A stretch of DNA of 64,000 nt from Rhodocytophaga rosea (GTDB taxonomy: Bacteria; Bacteroidota; Bacteroidia; Cytophagales; 172606-1). The DNA is taken from the NCBI RefSeq assembly GCF_010119975.1, contig NZ_CP048222.1, positions 6,424,501 to 6,488,500 of the forward strand, written 5' to 3'. A model generated the notes under the pieces. The model did not search any database and was not told where the DNA came from. It saw only the letters and a list, made by a program, of their open reading frames with translations. The first letter of the stretch is position 1. The number at the start of each line of letters is the position of its first letter. A program made the translations under genes and the position numbers. Below, piece by piece: positions 52,928 through 63,517 of the stretch.

Positions 52928-55543
52928 CTATTCGTTTCTAAGAGATTTCACCGGGTTCATTAAGGCTGCTTTAATTGCCTGAAAACTTACTGTGAGCAGG
53001 GTAAGTACTATTGCTATACCTAGTGCCAGAATAAATACATCTGCACCCATCTGGATGCGGTAGGTATAATTTTGCAGCCAGTCATTCAAAAAGTAAAAAG
53101 CCAGGGGTGAAGCAATCATGCAACTGACTAGTACCAGCAACAAAAAGTCTTTGGAAAGCATCATCCATAGTTGAGCCACAGTAGCCCCCAGCACCTTGCG
53201 GATGCCAATTTCTTTGGTGCGTTGTTCAGCCACATAGGCAGCCAGCCCAAACAGGCCTAAGCAGGAAATAAACACGGCAAGTATGGCAAAAAAGCCTGAC
53301 AGTTTTCCAATGCGTTCCTCATGGCTGAATTTGCGGGCATAGATCTCATCCACAAATTTGAAATCGAATGGAACAGATGGATTGTATCTGGCAAACACCC
53401 TTTCCACTTTGCGCAAAGCTTCCCGTATACTTAGTTGCGGAGCCAGCCGGATATTGATCATATTCACTGCTGATCCATCGTTGATAATAAAAAAAGAAGG
53501 AGCAACCGGCTCAAATGGATTACTTTTTATCATATTCTCCACAATGCCAATAATCTGGTAATCTTTATTATTGAACCTGATAGAAGTGCCAACTGGCTCT
53601 TTCAAACCCATTAATTTGAGTGCTGCCTGGTTTAGCACTACGGCCGAGGAATCAGTGGCATATTGTGCAGAGAAATCCCGTCCATTCACCACTTGCCAAC
53701 CTATCGTTCTGCCATACTCATGGGAAATGCGGTTGGCCATCAACAAAGGGTGCATTTCGGGCGATTTTCCAGGCCAGTATACATTGGTAACCCCACCGTA
53801 GTCATCGGTTACCGAGCCGGAAGATTGGGAAAAATCAGCTACTGCTCCACTGCTGAGCAAATCGTTTTTTATTGAAGCATGATGCGTATATAGCTCCGGT
53901 GTGTTCATGATTACTTCAATCAAACCATTCTGGCTGTACCCGGTAGGCCGGTCTTTGGCATACTGGATCTGGCGGTAAACGGTAATAATACCAATCACCA
54001 GTGCAATGGAAACTGTGAACTGAAAAATAACCAATGCTTTGCGGGGTGTAGCTGCCAGACGGCCAGCCTTAAATGTGCCTTTTAATACTTTTAAAGGTTG
54101 GAAAGACGACAAATATAAAGCTGGATAACTGCCGGAAACCAGGCTGGTGAGCAAACAGAAACCCAGGCAAATTATCCAGAATAGCGGATTTAACCATAAG
54201 AAGCGTATGCTTGTCCCGGCAATCTCATTGAAAAATGGAAGGGAGAGCAATACGAAACCCACAGAAATAATGAACGCCAGTGCTACCATCAGGAAGGATT
54301 CACTCAGGAATTGTAATACCAGTTGCCTCCGTACCGAACCCAGGGTTTTCCGGATGCCTACTTCTTTGGCCCGTTTGGCGGAGCGGGCGGTAGAAAGGTT
54401 CATAAAATTAATGCAAGCCAGCAGTAATACAGCGATACCCACCATGCCAAATAACTTTACAAAGTAGATCAGCCCTCCGGTGTTTATACCATTCTGAAAG
54501 TCGCCATACAAATGCCATTTGGGCATGGGATGCAGAAAAAATTCAGGCTTGTAGGGAGGCGGATTTTCCCGTTTCATGCGGATGTCCTTAATTTTGGCAG
54601 AAACATCACGTGCTTGGGCCTGATCAGTAAGCTTTACAAAAATCTGGTAAGAATTTTCATCCCATTCCTGCACAGCATTTTTTGCATTTGGATTAAGGGA
54701 TACAAACAGTGGCCAGGGAGCCAGAAAGAATACTTCATTAAAAGAACTGTTGCTGGGAAAATCCTCATACACTGCAGTAATTTTTACAGTTTCCTTATTA
54801 TTCAGGGTGAGTAATTTATTCACAGGCGATTCGTCGCCGAAAAGTGTGATTGCCAGAGATTGGGAAAGCAAAATGCTATTCAGCTCTTTCAGGCCATTAG
54901 CCGAACCAGCCACTATTTTCACAGACATTATATCTATAAAATCCGGCTCTACATACTGGCCGGTTTTTGAAAATTTTTTATCTCCGTTCGCCAGTATGGT
55001 TTCTCTGGTATAGGTAGACAAACTGACCGACTCAAAATCTGGATAGTTGCGCCTGAGTTCTTCTGCCAATGGGATAGGCAATGAATTGTAAGACACTTTT
55101 TCTGTTTCGAAAGTAACAAACTGCCAGAGCTGGGCAACCCGGTTATAGTTATTGTGGGTTTTGTTATAGGATACTTCATTCCAGACCCAAAGGCCAATGA
55201 GCATGGATACAGCCATACCAATAGCAAGACCGCCGATATTGAGGAATGAATAGCCTTTGTTCTTGATCAGGTAGCGAAAAGCGATAATAATGTAATTGCG
55301 GATCATATCAGGATGGAGGAATGAGGTTTGTGTATAGGAATGTTTTGGTTTACGCTGACGAACAAATGGAGGAAGCACTGAGCATACAGCCAGTATATAG
55401 CGTGCATCTGCCCGCCTCTTACCGGATTGCTGATGCCAGTAGGAATACATCTCTTCCAAGTCGCCTTCGACTTCTTCTATGGTCTCAGATGGGTGCAGCC
55501 ACCGGAGCAGCCAGTTAATCCAGTAAGGAGGGTTTGTTTTCAT
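52928..55543 (-). CDS. Orphan FtsX/MacB-type permease (fourth in operon)
   Basis: 871 residues from the ATG at 55543 (MKTNPPYWINW). A longer frame to 55699 overlaps the third gene and is rejected. The prefix has LHPSETIEEVEGDLEEMYSYW. The cores have KEVGIRKTLGSVRRQLVLQF and GIRKVLGATVAQLWMMLSKDF, and the end is NPVKSLRNE. It is the closest relative of the frameshifted sixth gene: KWHLYGDFQNG and SGSYPALYLSSFQPLKVLKGTF in this protein match QWHLYGEFEDG and AGSYPALYLSSFNPVKVLKGTF in that one. A recent duplication is likely. It starts 2 bp after the third permease gene. Confidence 0.92.
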   Translation of the reverse strand: MKTNPPYWINWLLRWLHPSETIEEVEGDLEEMYSYWHQQSGKRRADARYILAVCSVLPPFVRQRKPKHSYTQTSFLHPDMIRNYIIIAFRYLIKNKGYSFLNIGGLAIGMAVSMLIGLWVWNEVSYNKTHNNYNRVAQLWQFVTFETEKVSYNSLPIPLAEELRRNYPDFESVSLSTYTRETILANGDKKFSKTGQYVEPDFIDIMSVKIVAGSANGLKELNSILLSQSLAITLFGDESPVNKLLTLNNKETVKITAVYEDFPSNSSFNEVFFLAPWPLFVSLNPNAKNAVQEWDENSYQIFVKLTDQAQARDVSAKIKDIRMKRENPPPYKPEFFLHPMPKWHLYGDFQNGINTGGLIYFVKLFGMVGIAVLLLACINFMNLSTARSAKRAKEVGIRKTLGSVRRQLVLQFLSESFLMVALAFIISVGFVLLSLPFFNEIAGTSIRFLWLNPLFWIICLGFCLLTSLVSGSYPALYLSSFQPLKVLKGTFKAGRLAATPRKALVIFQFTVSIALVIGIITVYRQIQYAKDRPTGYSQNGLIEVIMNTPELYTHHASIKNDLLSSGAVADFSQSSGSVTDDYGGVTNVYWPGKSPEMHPLLMANRISHEYGRTIGWQVVNGRDFSAQYATDSSAVVLNQAALKLMGLKEPVGTSIRFNNKDYQIIGIVENMIKSNPFEPVAPSFFIINDGSAVNMINIRLAPQLSIREALRKVERVFARYNPSVPFDFKFVDEIYARKFSHEERIGKLSGFFAILAVFISCLGLFGLAAYVAEQRTKEIGIRKVLGATVAQLWMMLSKDFLLLVLVSCMIASPLAFYFLNDWLQNYTYRIQMGADVFILALGIAIVLTLLTVSFQAIKAALMNPVKSLRNE

Positions 55544-55545
55544 AC

Positions 55546-58188
55546 TTATTCGCTGCGTAAGGAACTGACCGGATTGGCTAGTGCTGCTTTGATCGTTTGA
55601 TAGCTGATGGTGAGTAGGGCAATCAGGATAACGGCTAGACCTGCGGAGGCAAACATCCAGGGGGATATAGAAATCCGATAGGCAAAATCTTCCAGCCATC
55701 GGCTCATCAGGAACCAGGCAAGCGGTGTGGCAATCAGGAAGGCGAGTACAACCAGTTTGAGAAAATCTTTGGTTAGCGTCCCTGCAATGCCAGTGGCTGT
55801 AGCGCCCAGTACTTTTCGGATGCCAATCTCTTTTGTTTTTTGCGAAGTAGTATAGGCAATCAGGCCATATAAGCCCAGGCAGGCAATGACCAGGGATAAC
55901 ACAGAAAAGTATAAAAATATCCTAGCAAACCGTTCTTCCGCCCGGTATTGTGCTTCAATAGCGCTATCTGAAAAAATATAATCCAGCAGAACGCCAGGAA
56001 AATGTTTCTTCCAGGTTTTCTCCAGCCAGGCAGTTACAGCAGCAGGTTGCGAAACATTGGTCCGGAGGGTAATTCTTGAAAAGTAGCCATCTGAAGGATA
56101 CATGGCCAGTGGTTCGATCAGGTGTTGCAGGCGGCTGAAATGGAAGTCTTTTACTACACCGATGATGCTGCCTTGCTGATTTCCAATATTGAAAGGCTTT
56201 CCAATGGCTGAACTGGCATCTTTCCACCCCAATCTTTGTATGGCCGATTCATTTACAATAACCGGAAGAACCTTAGTTGCCGGTGACACCTTATCAAAAT
56301 TCCGTCCTGCCAGCAAGTGTAGGCCATACACCTTTATAAAATTAGAATCTACGGCCATCCGGGCAGTATTTACCTGCACTTTGTTTCCTGCTGCATCTAC
56401 GGTTTCTGATTCGCCGGAGGGCAAACTGCCCAGTAAGGTATTGGAAACTGTGGCTCCTGAAATAATCGGATTTGTTTCTAATTCAGTGGCAAATGCAGCG
56501 TACCGGCGCACTACATCTGCATTGCCATGCACCCGTAAAAAAAGCAAGGCATCTTTGTTATATCCCAGGTCTTTGTTTTTAATATAGGTTAGCTGCGAGT
56601 CAATAATAATGATGCTGCTTATAAGCAGAATGGTAATGACAAATTGTGAAACGACCAGCAACTTCCGCAACACTATTCCTTGAGTTGCTGATTTAAAATT
56701 TCCCTTTAACACAACAATGGGTTTGAAACCAGAAATAATGAAGGCCGGATAGATACCTGATACCATGCCTAGCAATAGGCTTATACCTATCAGAAAAACT
56801 ACCAGCATAGGAGATGTGAACAATGATAGATTTTTGCCGGTGATCTGAAAAAATAACGGCTGCAACAGGTAACACAGGACGAAGGCAAGCATCAGAGCGG
56901 CCATGGCAAGTAGGATAGATTCCAGCAGGTATTGAATCATTAACTGATGCCTGAAAGCGCCCACTACCTTTTTAATGCCTGTTTCTTTGGCTTTACTTAC
57001 TGCCTGCGCCGTAGCCAGGTTCATATAATTAATCCCGGCCAGTAGTAAGATAAAGATGCCAATGGTAGAAAAAATATAGACATGCATTTCATTGCCGGTA
57101 GCGGCTAGTTCATATTGTAAATGCGACCTGAGATAAATATCGCTGAGTGGCTGCAGTTGATAAAAATAGATTTCCCGCCATTGAGCAAACCGTTCGCCTA
57201 CATATTTTCCGTAGAACTGGGCTATTTTATCAGAAAATGCTTTATAATCCACCCCTTCTTTTACTAATACATAGGTATAATAGCTGCCATCACCCCAGCC
57301 ATCTACTGTTAACACATCCGGTTTGGCTACCTCAACTGTTTTGAAAGAAACAATCATGGTAAAGGTAAAATGGGCATTATACGGAGGATCGGCCATAACG
57401 CCGGTAATTTTATAGGATGCGCCATAGCCGGTATCATACATATTGAGCAGAAGTGTCTGGCCGATGGGGTCACTGTCGCCAAAGTATTTTTTTGCAGCAG
57501 ATTCCGTGAGAATGATGGAATAGGGTTCATGTAAGGCAGTAGCTACATCTCCTCTGGTGAGTTGATAAGTGAACACATCAAAGAAAGAAGGATCGGCCAG
57601 CAAAATGCCTTTTTCCAGTACCTGCTCCCCTTGATGAGTTATTATTTCTTCCCGCAAATCAAGCCGGACGGTATTTTCCACTTCCGCATAATCTTCCTTG
57701 AGTGCTTTGGCCATAGGCGCACTGGATACAGCAAATTTGATAACACCAGATTCTGTTTTTGCCAGGGCAGTCAGCCGGAAGATTCGGTCATAATTCTTAT
57801 TAAATCGGTCATAACTGAGTTCATCGCTTACCCACAGGGCAATCAAAGAAAAGCAAACCAGGCCAGCCGTTAATCCCACCATGTTTAATAAGGCGTAGGT
57901 TTTGTTTCTGGCCAGACCACGCCGGATATGTTTTATATAATAGTGTATCATAGAAAAGGTCAGGTATAGTGGTTGTGAATGTTTTTTAGAGCGTTGCCGA
58001 ACAAAAGGTGGTAATACCGACAACACTGCCAGTAAATAGCGAACATCAGCTTTAGGTTTGCCATACTGGTTATACCAGTAAGCATATAATTCTTCTAAAT
58101 CTCCTTCCACTTCTTCCAGCGAATCAGAAGGGTGCAACCTTTGGAGTAGCTTTGTTAGCCAGGCCGGTGGAGGAGATATAGGTTTCAT
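55546..58188 (-). CDS. Orphan FtsX/MacB-type permease (third in operon)
   Basis: 880 residues. The prefix is more diverged but keeps LHPSDSLEEVEGDLEELYAYW and VLSVLPPFVRQR. The first FtsX core reads GIKKVVGAFRHQLMIQYLL and the second GIRKVLGATATGIAGTLTKDF. The end is NPVSSLRSE. The predicted layout is one N-terminal helix, then three helices, one helix and a final three helices, as in its neighbours. There is no ATP-binding motif. It is 3 bp after the second gene and 2 bp before the fourth, which points to translational coupling. Confidence 0.92.
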   Translation of the reverse strand: MKPISPPPAWLTKLLQRLHPSDSLEEVEGDLEELYAYWYNQYGKPKADVRYLLAVLSVLPPFVRQRSKKHSQPLYLTFSMIHYYIKHIRRGLARNKTYALLNMVGLTAGLVCFSLIALWVSDELSYDRFNKNYDRIFRLTALAKTESGVIKFAVSSAPMAKALKEDYAEVENTVRLDLREEIITHQGEQVLEKGILLADPSFFDVFTYQLTRGDVATALHEPYSIILTESAAKKYFGDSDPIGQTLLLNMYDTGYGASYKITGVMADPPYNAHFTFTMIVSFKTVEVAKPDVLTVDGWGDGSYYTYVLVKEGVDYKAFSDKIAQFYGKYVGERFAQWREIYFYQLQPLSDIYLRSHLQYELAATGNEMHVYIFSTIGIFILLLAGINYMNLATAQAVSKAKETGIKKVVGAFRHQLMIQYLLESILLAMAALMLAFVLCYLLQPLFFQITGKNLSLFTSPMLVVFLIGISLLLGMVSGIYPAFIISGFKPIVVLKGNFKSATQGIVLRKLLVVSQFVITILLISSIIIIDSQLTYIKNKDLGYNKDALLFLRVHGNADVVRRYAAFATELETNPIISGATVSNTLLGSLPSGESETVDAAGNKVQVNTARMAVDSNFIKVYGLHLLAGRNFDKVSPATKVLPVIVNESAIQRLGWKDASSAIGKPFNIGNQQGSIIGVVKDFHFSRLQHLIEPLAMYPSDGYFSRITLRTNVSQPAAVTAWLEKTWKKHFPGVLLDYIFSDSAIEAQYRAEERFARIFLYFSVLSLVIACLGLYGLIAYTTSQKTKEIGIRKVLGATATGIAGTLTKDFLKLVVLAFLIATPLAWFLMSRWLEDFAYRISISPWMFASAGLAVILIALLTISYQTIKAALANPVSSLRSE

Positions 58189-58191
58189 AAT

Positions 58192-60804
58192 TTATTCGCT
58201 TCGTAAAGATTTTACCGGATTCATCAAAGCTGCTTTGATTGCCCGGAAACTCACCGTGAGAAAAGCGATAAGCAGGGTAATCATTCCGGCGATCAGAAAC
58301 ACTTCTATTCCTATAGTAACCCGGTAAGCAAAATTTTCCAGCCACTGATGCATCATGTACCAGGAAATGGGAAGAGCTATAGCAAAGGCGAGCACGATAA
58401 GTTTGAAAAAGTCTTTAGACAACAGCAGGGTGATATTCCCGACCGATGCCCCCAGTACCTTTCGGATACCCATTTCCTTGGTTTTTGCTTCTGCCAGGAA
58501 GGTGGTTAATCCAAATAAACCTAAACAAGAAATAATAATGGCCAGGGTAGTCAGATTCGAGAATAAATAATAAAACCTAAATTCCAGTGCATGCAGTCTG
58601 GCAAGTTTTTCATCCTGAAAGACATATTCGAAGGGTTTATTGGGCATGTGTTTCTGCCAGATCTGCTCAACAGAAGAAAGCGTTTGAGGCAGGTTTTTCC
58701 CATGCGTTTTGAGGTAAAATGTGCTTCCGTTGCCTTCTTCCCATATGAACCCAAATGGCTTGATGGTCTGGTGAAAAGAGGTAAAATGAAAGTCTTTTAC
58801 AATGCCCACTATGGTTAGCGCCTGTGTCTGGTCCTGGGTATCATCCCACCTGATTTGCTGCCCAACATAGGGCGGGGCTAAGCCTAGTTGTTTGACGGCT
58901 GTTTCATTGAGAATAATGGCTGTAGTATCTGTTGCAAAAGCCCTGGAGAAATTCCGTCCTTCTACCAGTTCTATTCCCATGGTAGGGAGAAAAGCTTGAT
59001 CAGTTCTGAAAAAATTGAGGCTGATATGTACTTGTTGTTGATTGTCACTGATCCCATTCACTTCGTTCTGACTGCCTATTATTCCATCTGCCCTGGCCAC
59101 TCCGGCTATACCTGGTATGGTTTTAAATTCGTTGAGCATCGCCTGCGGATCACCGGCACCCCTGATGTTAGGCAGCAGCAAGATGTTTTCCTGGGCAAAT
59201 CCTACTTTTTTCTGCTGGATATAGGCTACCTGCTCAAAAATGACAATAGAGCCTGTAATGAGTGTAGTAGAGATTACGAATTGAAATACAACTAAGGTTT
59301 TTCTCAATCCTATTCCCTGCGACGAACCAAAAAAACTACCTTTCAGCACTTTTATCGGCTCAAAGGCAGACAGATATAGCGCCGGATACAGTCCGGCAAT
59401 GAGTCCAATGCTGATGACTACAACTATAAGAATAGGCCATATGAGTTGTTGGTTCGCTTCAAACAAGGAAAGCTGGGTGCCAAATATTTTTTCCGTAAAG
59501 GGGAGAAATAATCCTGTGCCAAGCAAGGATAAACCAAAAGCAATACTGATCGTGAACACAGATTCGGCCATAAACTGCTTTACTAATACCAGTTTTGAGG
59601 CGCCAACTACTTTCCGGATGCCTACTTCTTTGGCCCGTTTGGCTGCCTGAGCCGTTACCAGATTAACATAATTGATACCGGCAATAAAAATGACTAAGAC
59701 AGCAATTGTACTGAGAATATGGACATAGGTTATGTCACCATTGGCACCTAATTCCCATTTCAGCTCAGACCTGAGATGAATGTCAGTAATGGCTTGCGTG
59801 TAGAACTGATTAAGGCTTTCTGGTTGGTATTTCTTAAAAAGCGGTTGTAATTGTGCTTGAAAAGCGGCTGCATCTGCCTGAGGTTTCAGGCGGACGTAGG
59901 TATAAAAGCTATACCGTTGCCAGTTTGTCTTAAAGTCACTTACGTTTTGAAAGGGAATTAAAAAATCGAAGGTAAAATGCGAGGTTTGCGGTACATCTTC
60001 TAAAATAGCCGATACCTGAAAATCGGTTCCGTTGTCGACATTGATACGGATGGTTTTTCCGATTGGGTTTTCATCTCCAAAATATTTTTTTGCCGCACTT
60101 TGGGTTAAAACAATAGAATGAACTCCATTGAATGCTTGTTGCTTATTGCCTTCTACAAACGGAAAGTCAAAAACATTAAAAAAATTGCTGTCTACCCGGA
60201 TCAGGTTCAGTTCATAGAAACGTTTCTCTCCATACTCCAGTAAAAAGATTCGCTCCCGGTTAGGAAAAAAACGGGTGGCATAAGCAATCTGGGGCATATC
60301 TTTCTCTAAAGCCGGAGCCAGTGCCGGTGGGGTTGTCGCATCCGGAACGCTGCTGCCATCATTATTAACAAAATCCTTTACTACCCGGTAGATCAACTCT
60401 GGCTGATGGTGAAACCGGTCATACCTGAGCTCATGATTCACAAACAGGAGAATCACCGTAAAGCATACCAGACTGATGGCTAGTCCGGAAATATTGATAA
60501 AAGAAAATAACCTTTGCCGGTTCAGGTGGCGGAAGAGGGTAGTAAGATAGTTGAGCAGCATATCAGGTTGTAGGAGTAAGGGTGATGAGTAAGCCTGTTT
60601 TTGTTTACGCCTTTGTACCAAAGGCGGAAGTACCGAAAGCACAGCCAGCAGATAGCGAAATTTTGCTTTGCGTTTCCCTTGCTGTTGGTACCAATAAGTA
60701 TATAATTCAGCTAAGTCTCCCTCTACCTCTTCCAGTGTTTCTGCCGGATGCAATAGGCGAAGCAGCCTTGTTGCCCATTTTGATGGAGGAGGTAGAGGGT
60801 TCAT
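58192..60804 (-). CDS. Orphan FtsX/MacB-type permease (second in operon)
   Basis: 870 residues. The prefix has LHPAETLEEVEGDLAELYTYW and YLLAVLSVLPPLVQRRK. FtsX cores have KEVGIRKVVGASKLVLVKQF and GIRKVLGASVGNITLLLSKDF. The end is NPVKSLRSE. It is closer to the third gene than to the fourth or sixth in the stretch after the first core (VYIQQKKVGFAQENIL). It has no ATP-binding domain. It starts 4 bp after the first permease gene. Confidence 0.92.
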   Translation of the reverse strand: MNPLPPPSKWATRLLRLLHPAETLEEVEGDLAELYTYWYQQQGKRKAKFRYLLAVLSVLPPLVQRRKQKQAYSSPLLLQPDMLLNYLTTLFRHLNRQRLFSFINISGLAISLVCFTVILLFVNHELRYDRFHHQPELIYRVVKDFVNNDGSSVPDATTPPALAPALEKDMPQIAYATRFFPNRERIFLLEYGEKRFYELNLIRVDSNFFNVFDFPFVEGNKQQAFNGVHSIVLTQSAAKKYFGDENPIGKTIRINVDNGTDFQVSAILEDVPQTSHFTFDFLIPFQNVSDFKTNWQRYSFYTYVRLKPQADAAAFQAQLQPLFKKYQPESLNQFYTQAITDIHLRSELKWELGANGDITYVHILSTIAVLVIFIAGINYVNLVTAQAAKRAKEVGIRKVVGASKLVLVKQFMAESVFTISIAFGLSLLGTGLFLPFTEKIFGTQLSLFEANQQLIWPILIVVVISIGLIAGLYPALYLSAFEPIKVLKGSFFGSSQGIGLRKTLVVFQFVISTTLITGSIVIFEQVAYIQQKKVGFAQENILLLPNIRGAGDPQAMLNEFKTIPGIAGVARADGIIGSQNEVNGISDNQQQVHISLNFFRTDQAFLPTMGIELVEGRNFSRAFATDTTAIILNETAVKQLGLAPPYVGQQIRWDDTQDQTQALTIVGIVKDFHFTSFHQTIKPFGFIWEEGNGSTFYLKTHGKNLPQTLSSVEQIWQKHMPNKPFEYVFQDEKLARLHALEFRFYYLFSNLTTLAIIISCLGLFGLTTFLAEAKTKEMGIRKVLGASVGNITLLLSKDFFKLIVLAFAIALPISWYMMHQWLENFAYRVTIGIEVFLIAGMITLLIAFLTVSFRAIKAALMNPVKSLRSE

Positions 60805-60808
60805 AGGT

Positions 60809-63517
60809 TTATTCGTTGCGCAAGGATTTTACAGGATTAGCTAAAGCCGCTTTAATGGCCTGCCAGCTAACAGTCAGGATCGCAATCAATAGGGCCAGGC
60901 AACCTGCCAGTGCAAAAATCCACCAGTCCAGGTCTATGTGGTAGGCATAGTCCTCGAGCCATTGATTAATCGCCCACCAGGCGATCGGGAAAGCAATTGC
61001 ATTGGCAATTAATACCAGTTTTAAAAAATCTTTGGAGAGCAGGGAGGTAAGATTGAATACGGTAGCGCCTAATACTTTTCGTATGCCGATTTCTTTCACC
61101 CGCTGCTCAGCCGAGTAAGTAGCCAGGCCGAAAAGACCCAGGCAGGCAATGAAAATAGTGGCAAGGGCTACCCAAACCAACAGCGTTTGCCGGCGGTAGT
61201 CTTCCATATAAAATAAGGCCAATTGTTCATCCAGAAAATGGTATTCAAATGGTTCCTCTTTATCGGCCTCTACCATCACTGCTTTTAGCTTTTCCAAGGT
61301 TGCCGGTATATTATTAGCATCAATCCTGGCTGTGTAATAATCGATAACATGGATAGGATTATTATTGTAGGCCAGTACTAAAGGCTCTATTTTATTTTTT
61401 AACGACTGAAAATGAAAGTCTTTGACAATTCCGATCACCCTGGCTTTAAAAGGGATAGCAAGGGGTTGAAATCCGTCTCCCCTTGACATAGCCGGAATCT
61501 CCACCAGCTGGTCAGAGGGCTCAGTAATGTTTAATAATTTAGCTGCTGTTTCATTTAACAGCACAGCCGTAGAATCAGTTGGAGTATTAAAATTCCTACC
61601 TTTTATCAGTTCTACTTCGAAAGTTTGTAAAAAATCTTTGTCAGCACCAAAGAGATAGGCATCCTTTGGTTCAATCCGGTTACCCTGTGTGTTGATTTTA
61701 ACAGTCCGGAGTGTTTTCCATTCGCCCGGTACTCTGGAGGTAACAGAAACATTTTTTACCGAGGGTATTTTGCTCATTCCTTCTTTGATCGCCTCAAAGC
61801 TACTTCTTGCCTTTCCCGTATTTACATCAATGACTACCAAGAGGTCTTTATTGAATCCCAGATCAGTTGTGTTCATAAACTGTACCTGCCGGTAGAGAAC
61901 GATGGTACCAATGATGAGCACAATAGCGATGGTAAACTGAAAAATAACCAGGCTTTTTCTCAGGTTCAGGCTACCCCCGGAATTGATTTTCATACCCTTC
62001 AATAGCAACGTAGGCCTGAAACCAGATAACAGAAAAGCAGGATAGCTGCCTGATAATAAGCCAATCACAATAGTAACTCCTATGGCCATCAGCCATATCT
62101 GGTAACTGGTTCCGAAGCCTAAGGAGAGTTGCTTGTTTGTGAATTCATTGAAGGAAGGCAACACAAGATTTACAAAAATAATGGCCACCACAAAAGCAAG
62201 ACTGGTAACCAGGAGGGCTTCGAATAAAAACTGATACACCAAATTAGCTCTCGCTGCACCGACCGACTTGCGTACCCCAATTTCTTTGGAACGGTTAGCA
62301 GCCCTTGCCGTAGCTAAATTCATGTAATTGATGCCGGCAATAATTATTACAAAAAAGGCGATAAAGGAAAAAATGTTGATATATACCATGCTTCCCTGCA
62401 CAATAGCTTCCACATTTGTATTGCGGGCACCATCCACTATATTTTCAGAATTCAAGTGTAAATCTGTTAATGGCTGCAAGCTATAGGAGAGTGTTGTACC
62501 TGCTTCCGGTTTAAGATTAGCGTGGATCAGCTTTGTTATTTTCGTTGAAACGGATTCCGGATTTGACTGAGGCTTTAATAAAAAATAGACTGAAAAATCT
62601 GTTGATGACCAGTCGCTTTCCATTGTCTGCTTAAAATAATCGAAATTCCGGAAAGAAGCTTCAGAAACCAGTGAATTGAAACTGAAACTCGAATTGCTGG
62701 GATGATTTTTCAAAATTCCAGTAATTTTTAAAGGCGCTTCCATGAAGCTAAACTCTAATGTCTTGCCTAACACCTGTGTCTGATTAAACAGCCGCATGGC
62801 TAAATCTTCATTAATAATGATTGAATTCGGCGCTTGTAAGGCAGTCTGTTTATCCCCTGCAATCAGGGGGAAATCAAAAATCTGCAAAAAATTCTCATCG
62901 GCAACCGTAACTGTTTCCTGAAAAGGAACCGGATTTTTGGGATCGATCAGATTGGCCCGCCCGATCCGCTGGAACCGGGTTGTATTTTCTACTTCGGGAA
63001 TCATTTTCCTGGTTTCTTCCGCCAGTTTGTAGCTTCCGGCGGCAATAGTGGTTTGCTCGCCTTTTACATTTTTATGCTCTACTACCCGGTAGATCCGGCT
63101 GGCATGTGTGTGCTGCTGATCAAATGTGAGTTCGTCGAACAGATAAAGCCCGATCAACAAAAAACAAGTGATACCAAAGGCCAGGCCAGCTACATTAAGG
63201 CTAGTGTATAGTTTGTTTCTTGTGAGGGTTCGGATAGTGATAATGAAATAATTACGGATCATATCAGGCGCTGAAGAGTAAGGTGAGTGAAATTCTTTTT
63301 TTTGTTTCCGGTATTTTACAAAAGGCGGCAGCACCGAAAGCACAGATAAGATATAGTGCCTGTTCGCTTGCCGCTTTCCTGCTTGCTGAAGCCAGATCAT
63401 ATACAATTCATCTAAGTCCCCTTCCACTTCTTCTATGGTTTCAGTGGGGTGCAGTCGCCTGAGCAACCATACTGCCCAACGGGGTGGCTGAGGTAAGGCA
63501 TTGTTAGGTGATGTCAT
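60809..63517 (-). CDS. Orphan FtsX/MacB-type permease (first in operon)
   Basis: 902 residues, the longest of the set. The prefix has LHPTETIEEVEGDLDELYMIW and YILSVLSVLPPFVKYRK. The cores have KEIGVRKSVGAARANLVYQF and GIRKVLGATVFNLTSLLSKDF. The end is NPVKSLRNE. A distinctive stretch in the first periplasmic region (SENIVDGARNTNVEAIVQGSM) is not seen in the others. Its start codon overlaps the PadR stop by 4 bp, so translation of this permease depends on that of the regulator. It has no ATP-binding domain. Confidence 0.93.
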   Translation of the reverse strand: MTSPNNALPQPPRWAVWLLRRLHPTETIEEVEGDLDELYMIWLQQAGKRQANRHYILSVLSVLPPFVKYRKQKKEFHSPYSSAPDMIRNYFIITIRTLTRNKLYTSLNVAGLAFGITCFLLIGLYLFDELTFDQQHTHASRIYRVVEHKNVKGEQTTIAAGSYKLAEETRKMIPEVENTTRFQRIGRANLIDPKNPVPFQETVTVADENFLQIFDFPLIAGDKQTALQAPNSIIINEDLAMRLFNQTQVLGKTLEFSFMEAPLKITGILKNHPSNSSFSFNSLVSEASFRNFDYFKQTMESDWSSTDFSVYFLLKPQSNPESVSTKITKLIHANLKPEAGTTLSYSLQPLTDLHLNSENIVDGARNTNVEAIVQGSMVYINIFSFIAFFVIIIAGINYMNLATARAANRSKEIGVRKSVGAARANLVYQFLFEALLVTSLAFVVAIIFVNLVLPSFNEFTNKQLSLGFGTSYQIWLMAIGVTIVIGLLSGSYPAFLLSGFRPTLLLKGMKINSGGSLNLRKSLVIFQFTIAIVLIIGTIVLYRQVQFMNTTDLGFNKDLLVVIDVNTGKARSSFEAIKEGMSKIPSVKNVSVTSRVPGEWKTLRTVKINTQGNRIEPKDAYLFGADKDFLQTFEVELIKGRNFNTPTDSTAVLLNETAAKLLNITEPSDQLVEIPAMSRGDGFQPLAIPFKARVIGIVKDFHFQSLKNKIEPLVLAYNNNPIHVIDYYTARIDANNIPATLEKLKAVMVEADKEEPFEYHFLDEQLALFYMEDYRRQTLLVWVALATIFIACLGLFGLATYSAEQRVKEIGIRKVLGATVFNLTSLLSKDFLKLVLIANAIAFPIAWWAINQWLEDYAYHIDLDWWIFALAGCLALLIAILTVSWQAIKAALANPVKSLRNE

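Noticed and set aside
55543-55699. 52-residue N-terminal extension of the fourth permease
   Set aside because: It overlaps the end of the third permease gene; the conserved prefix domain starts at 55543.
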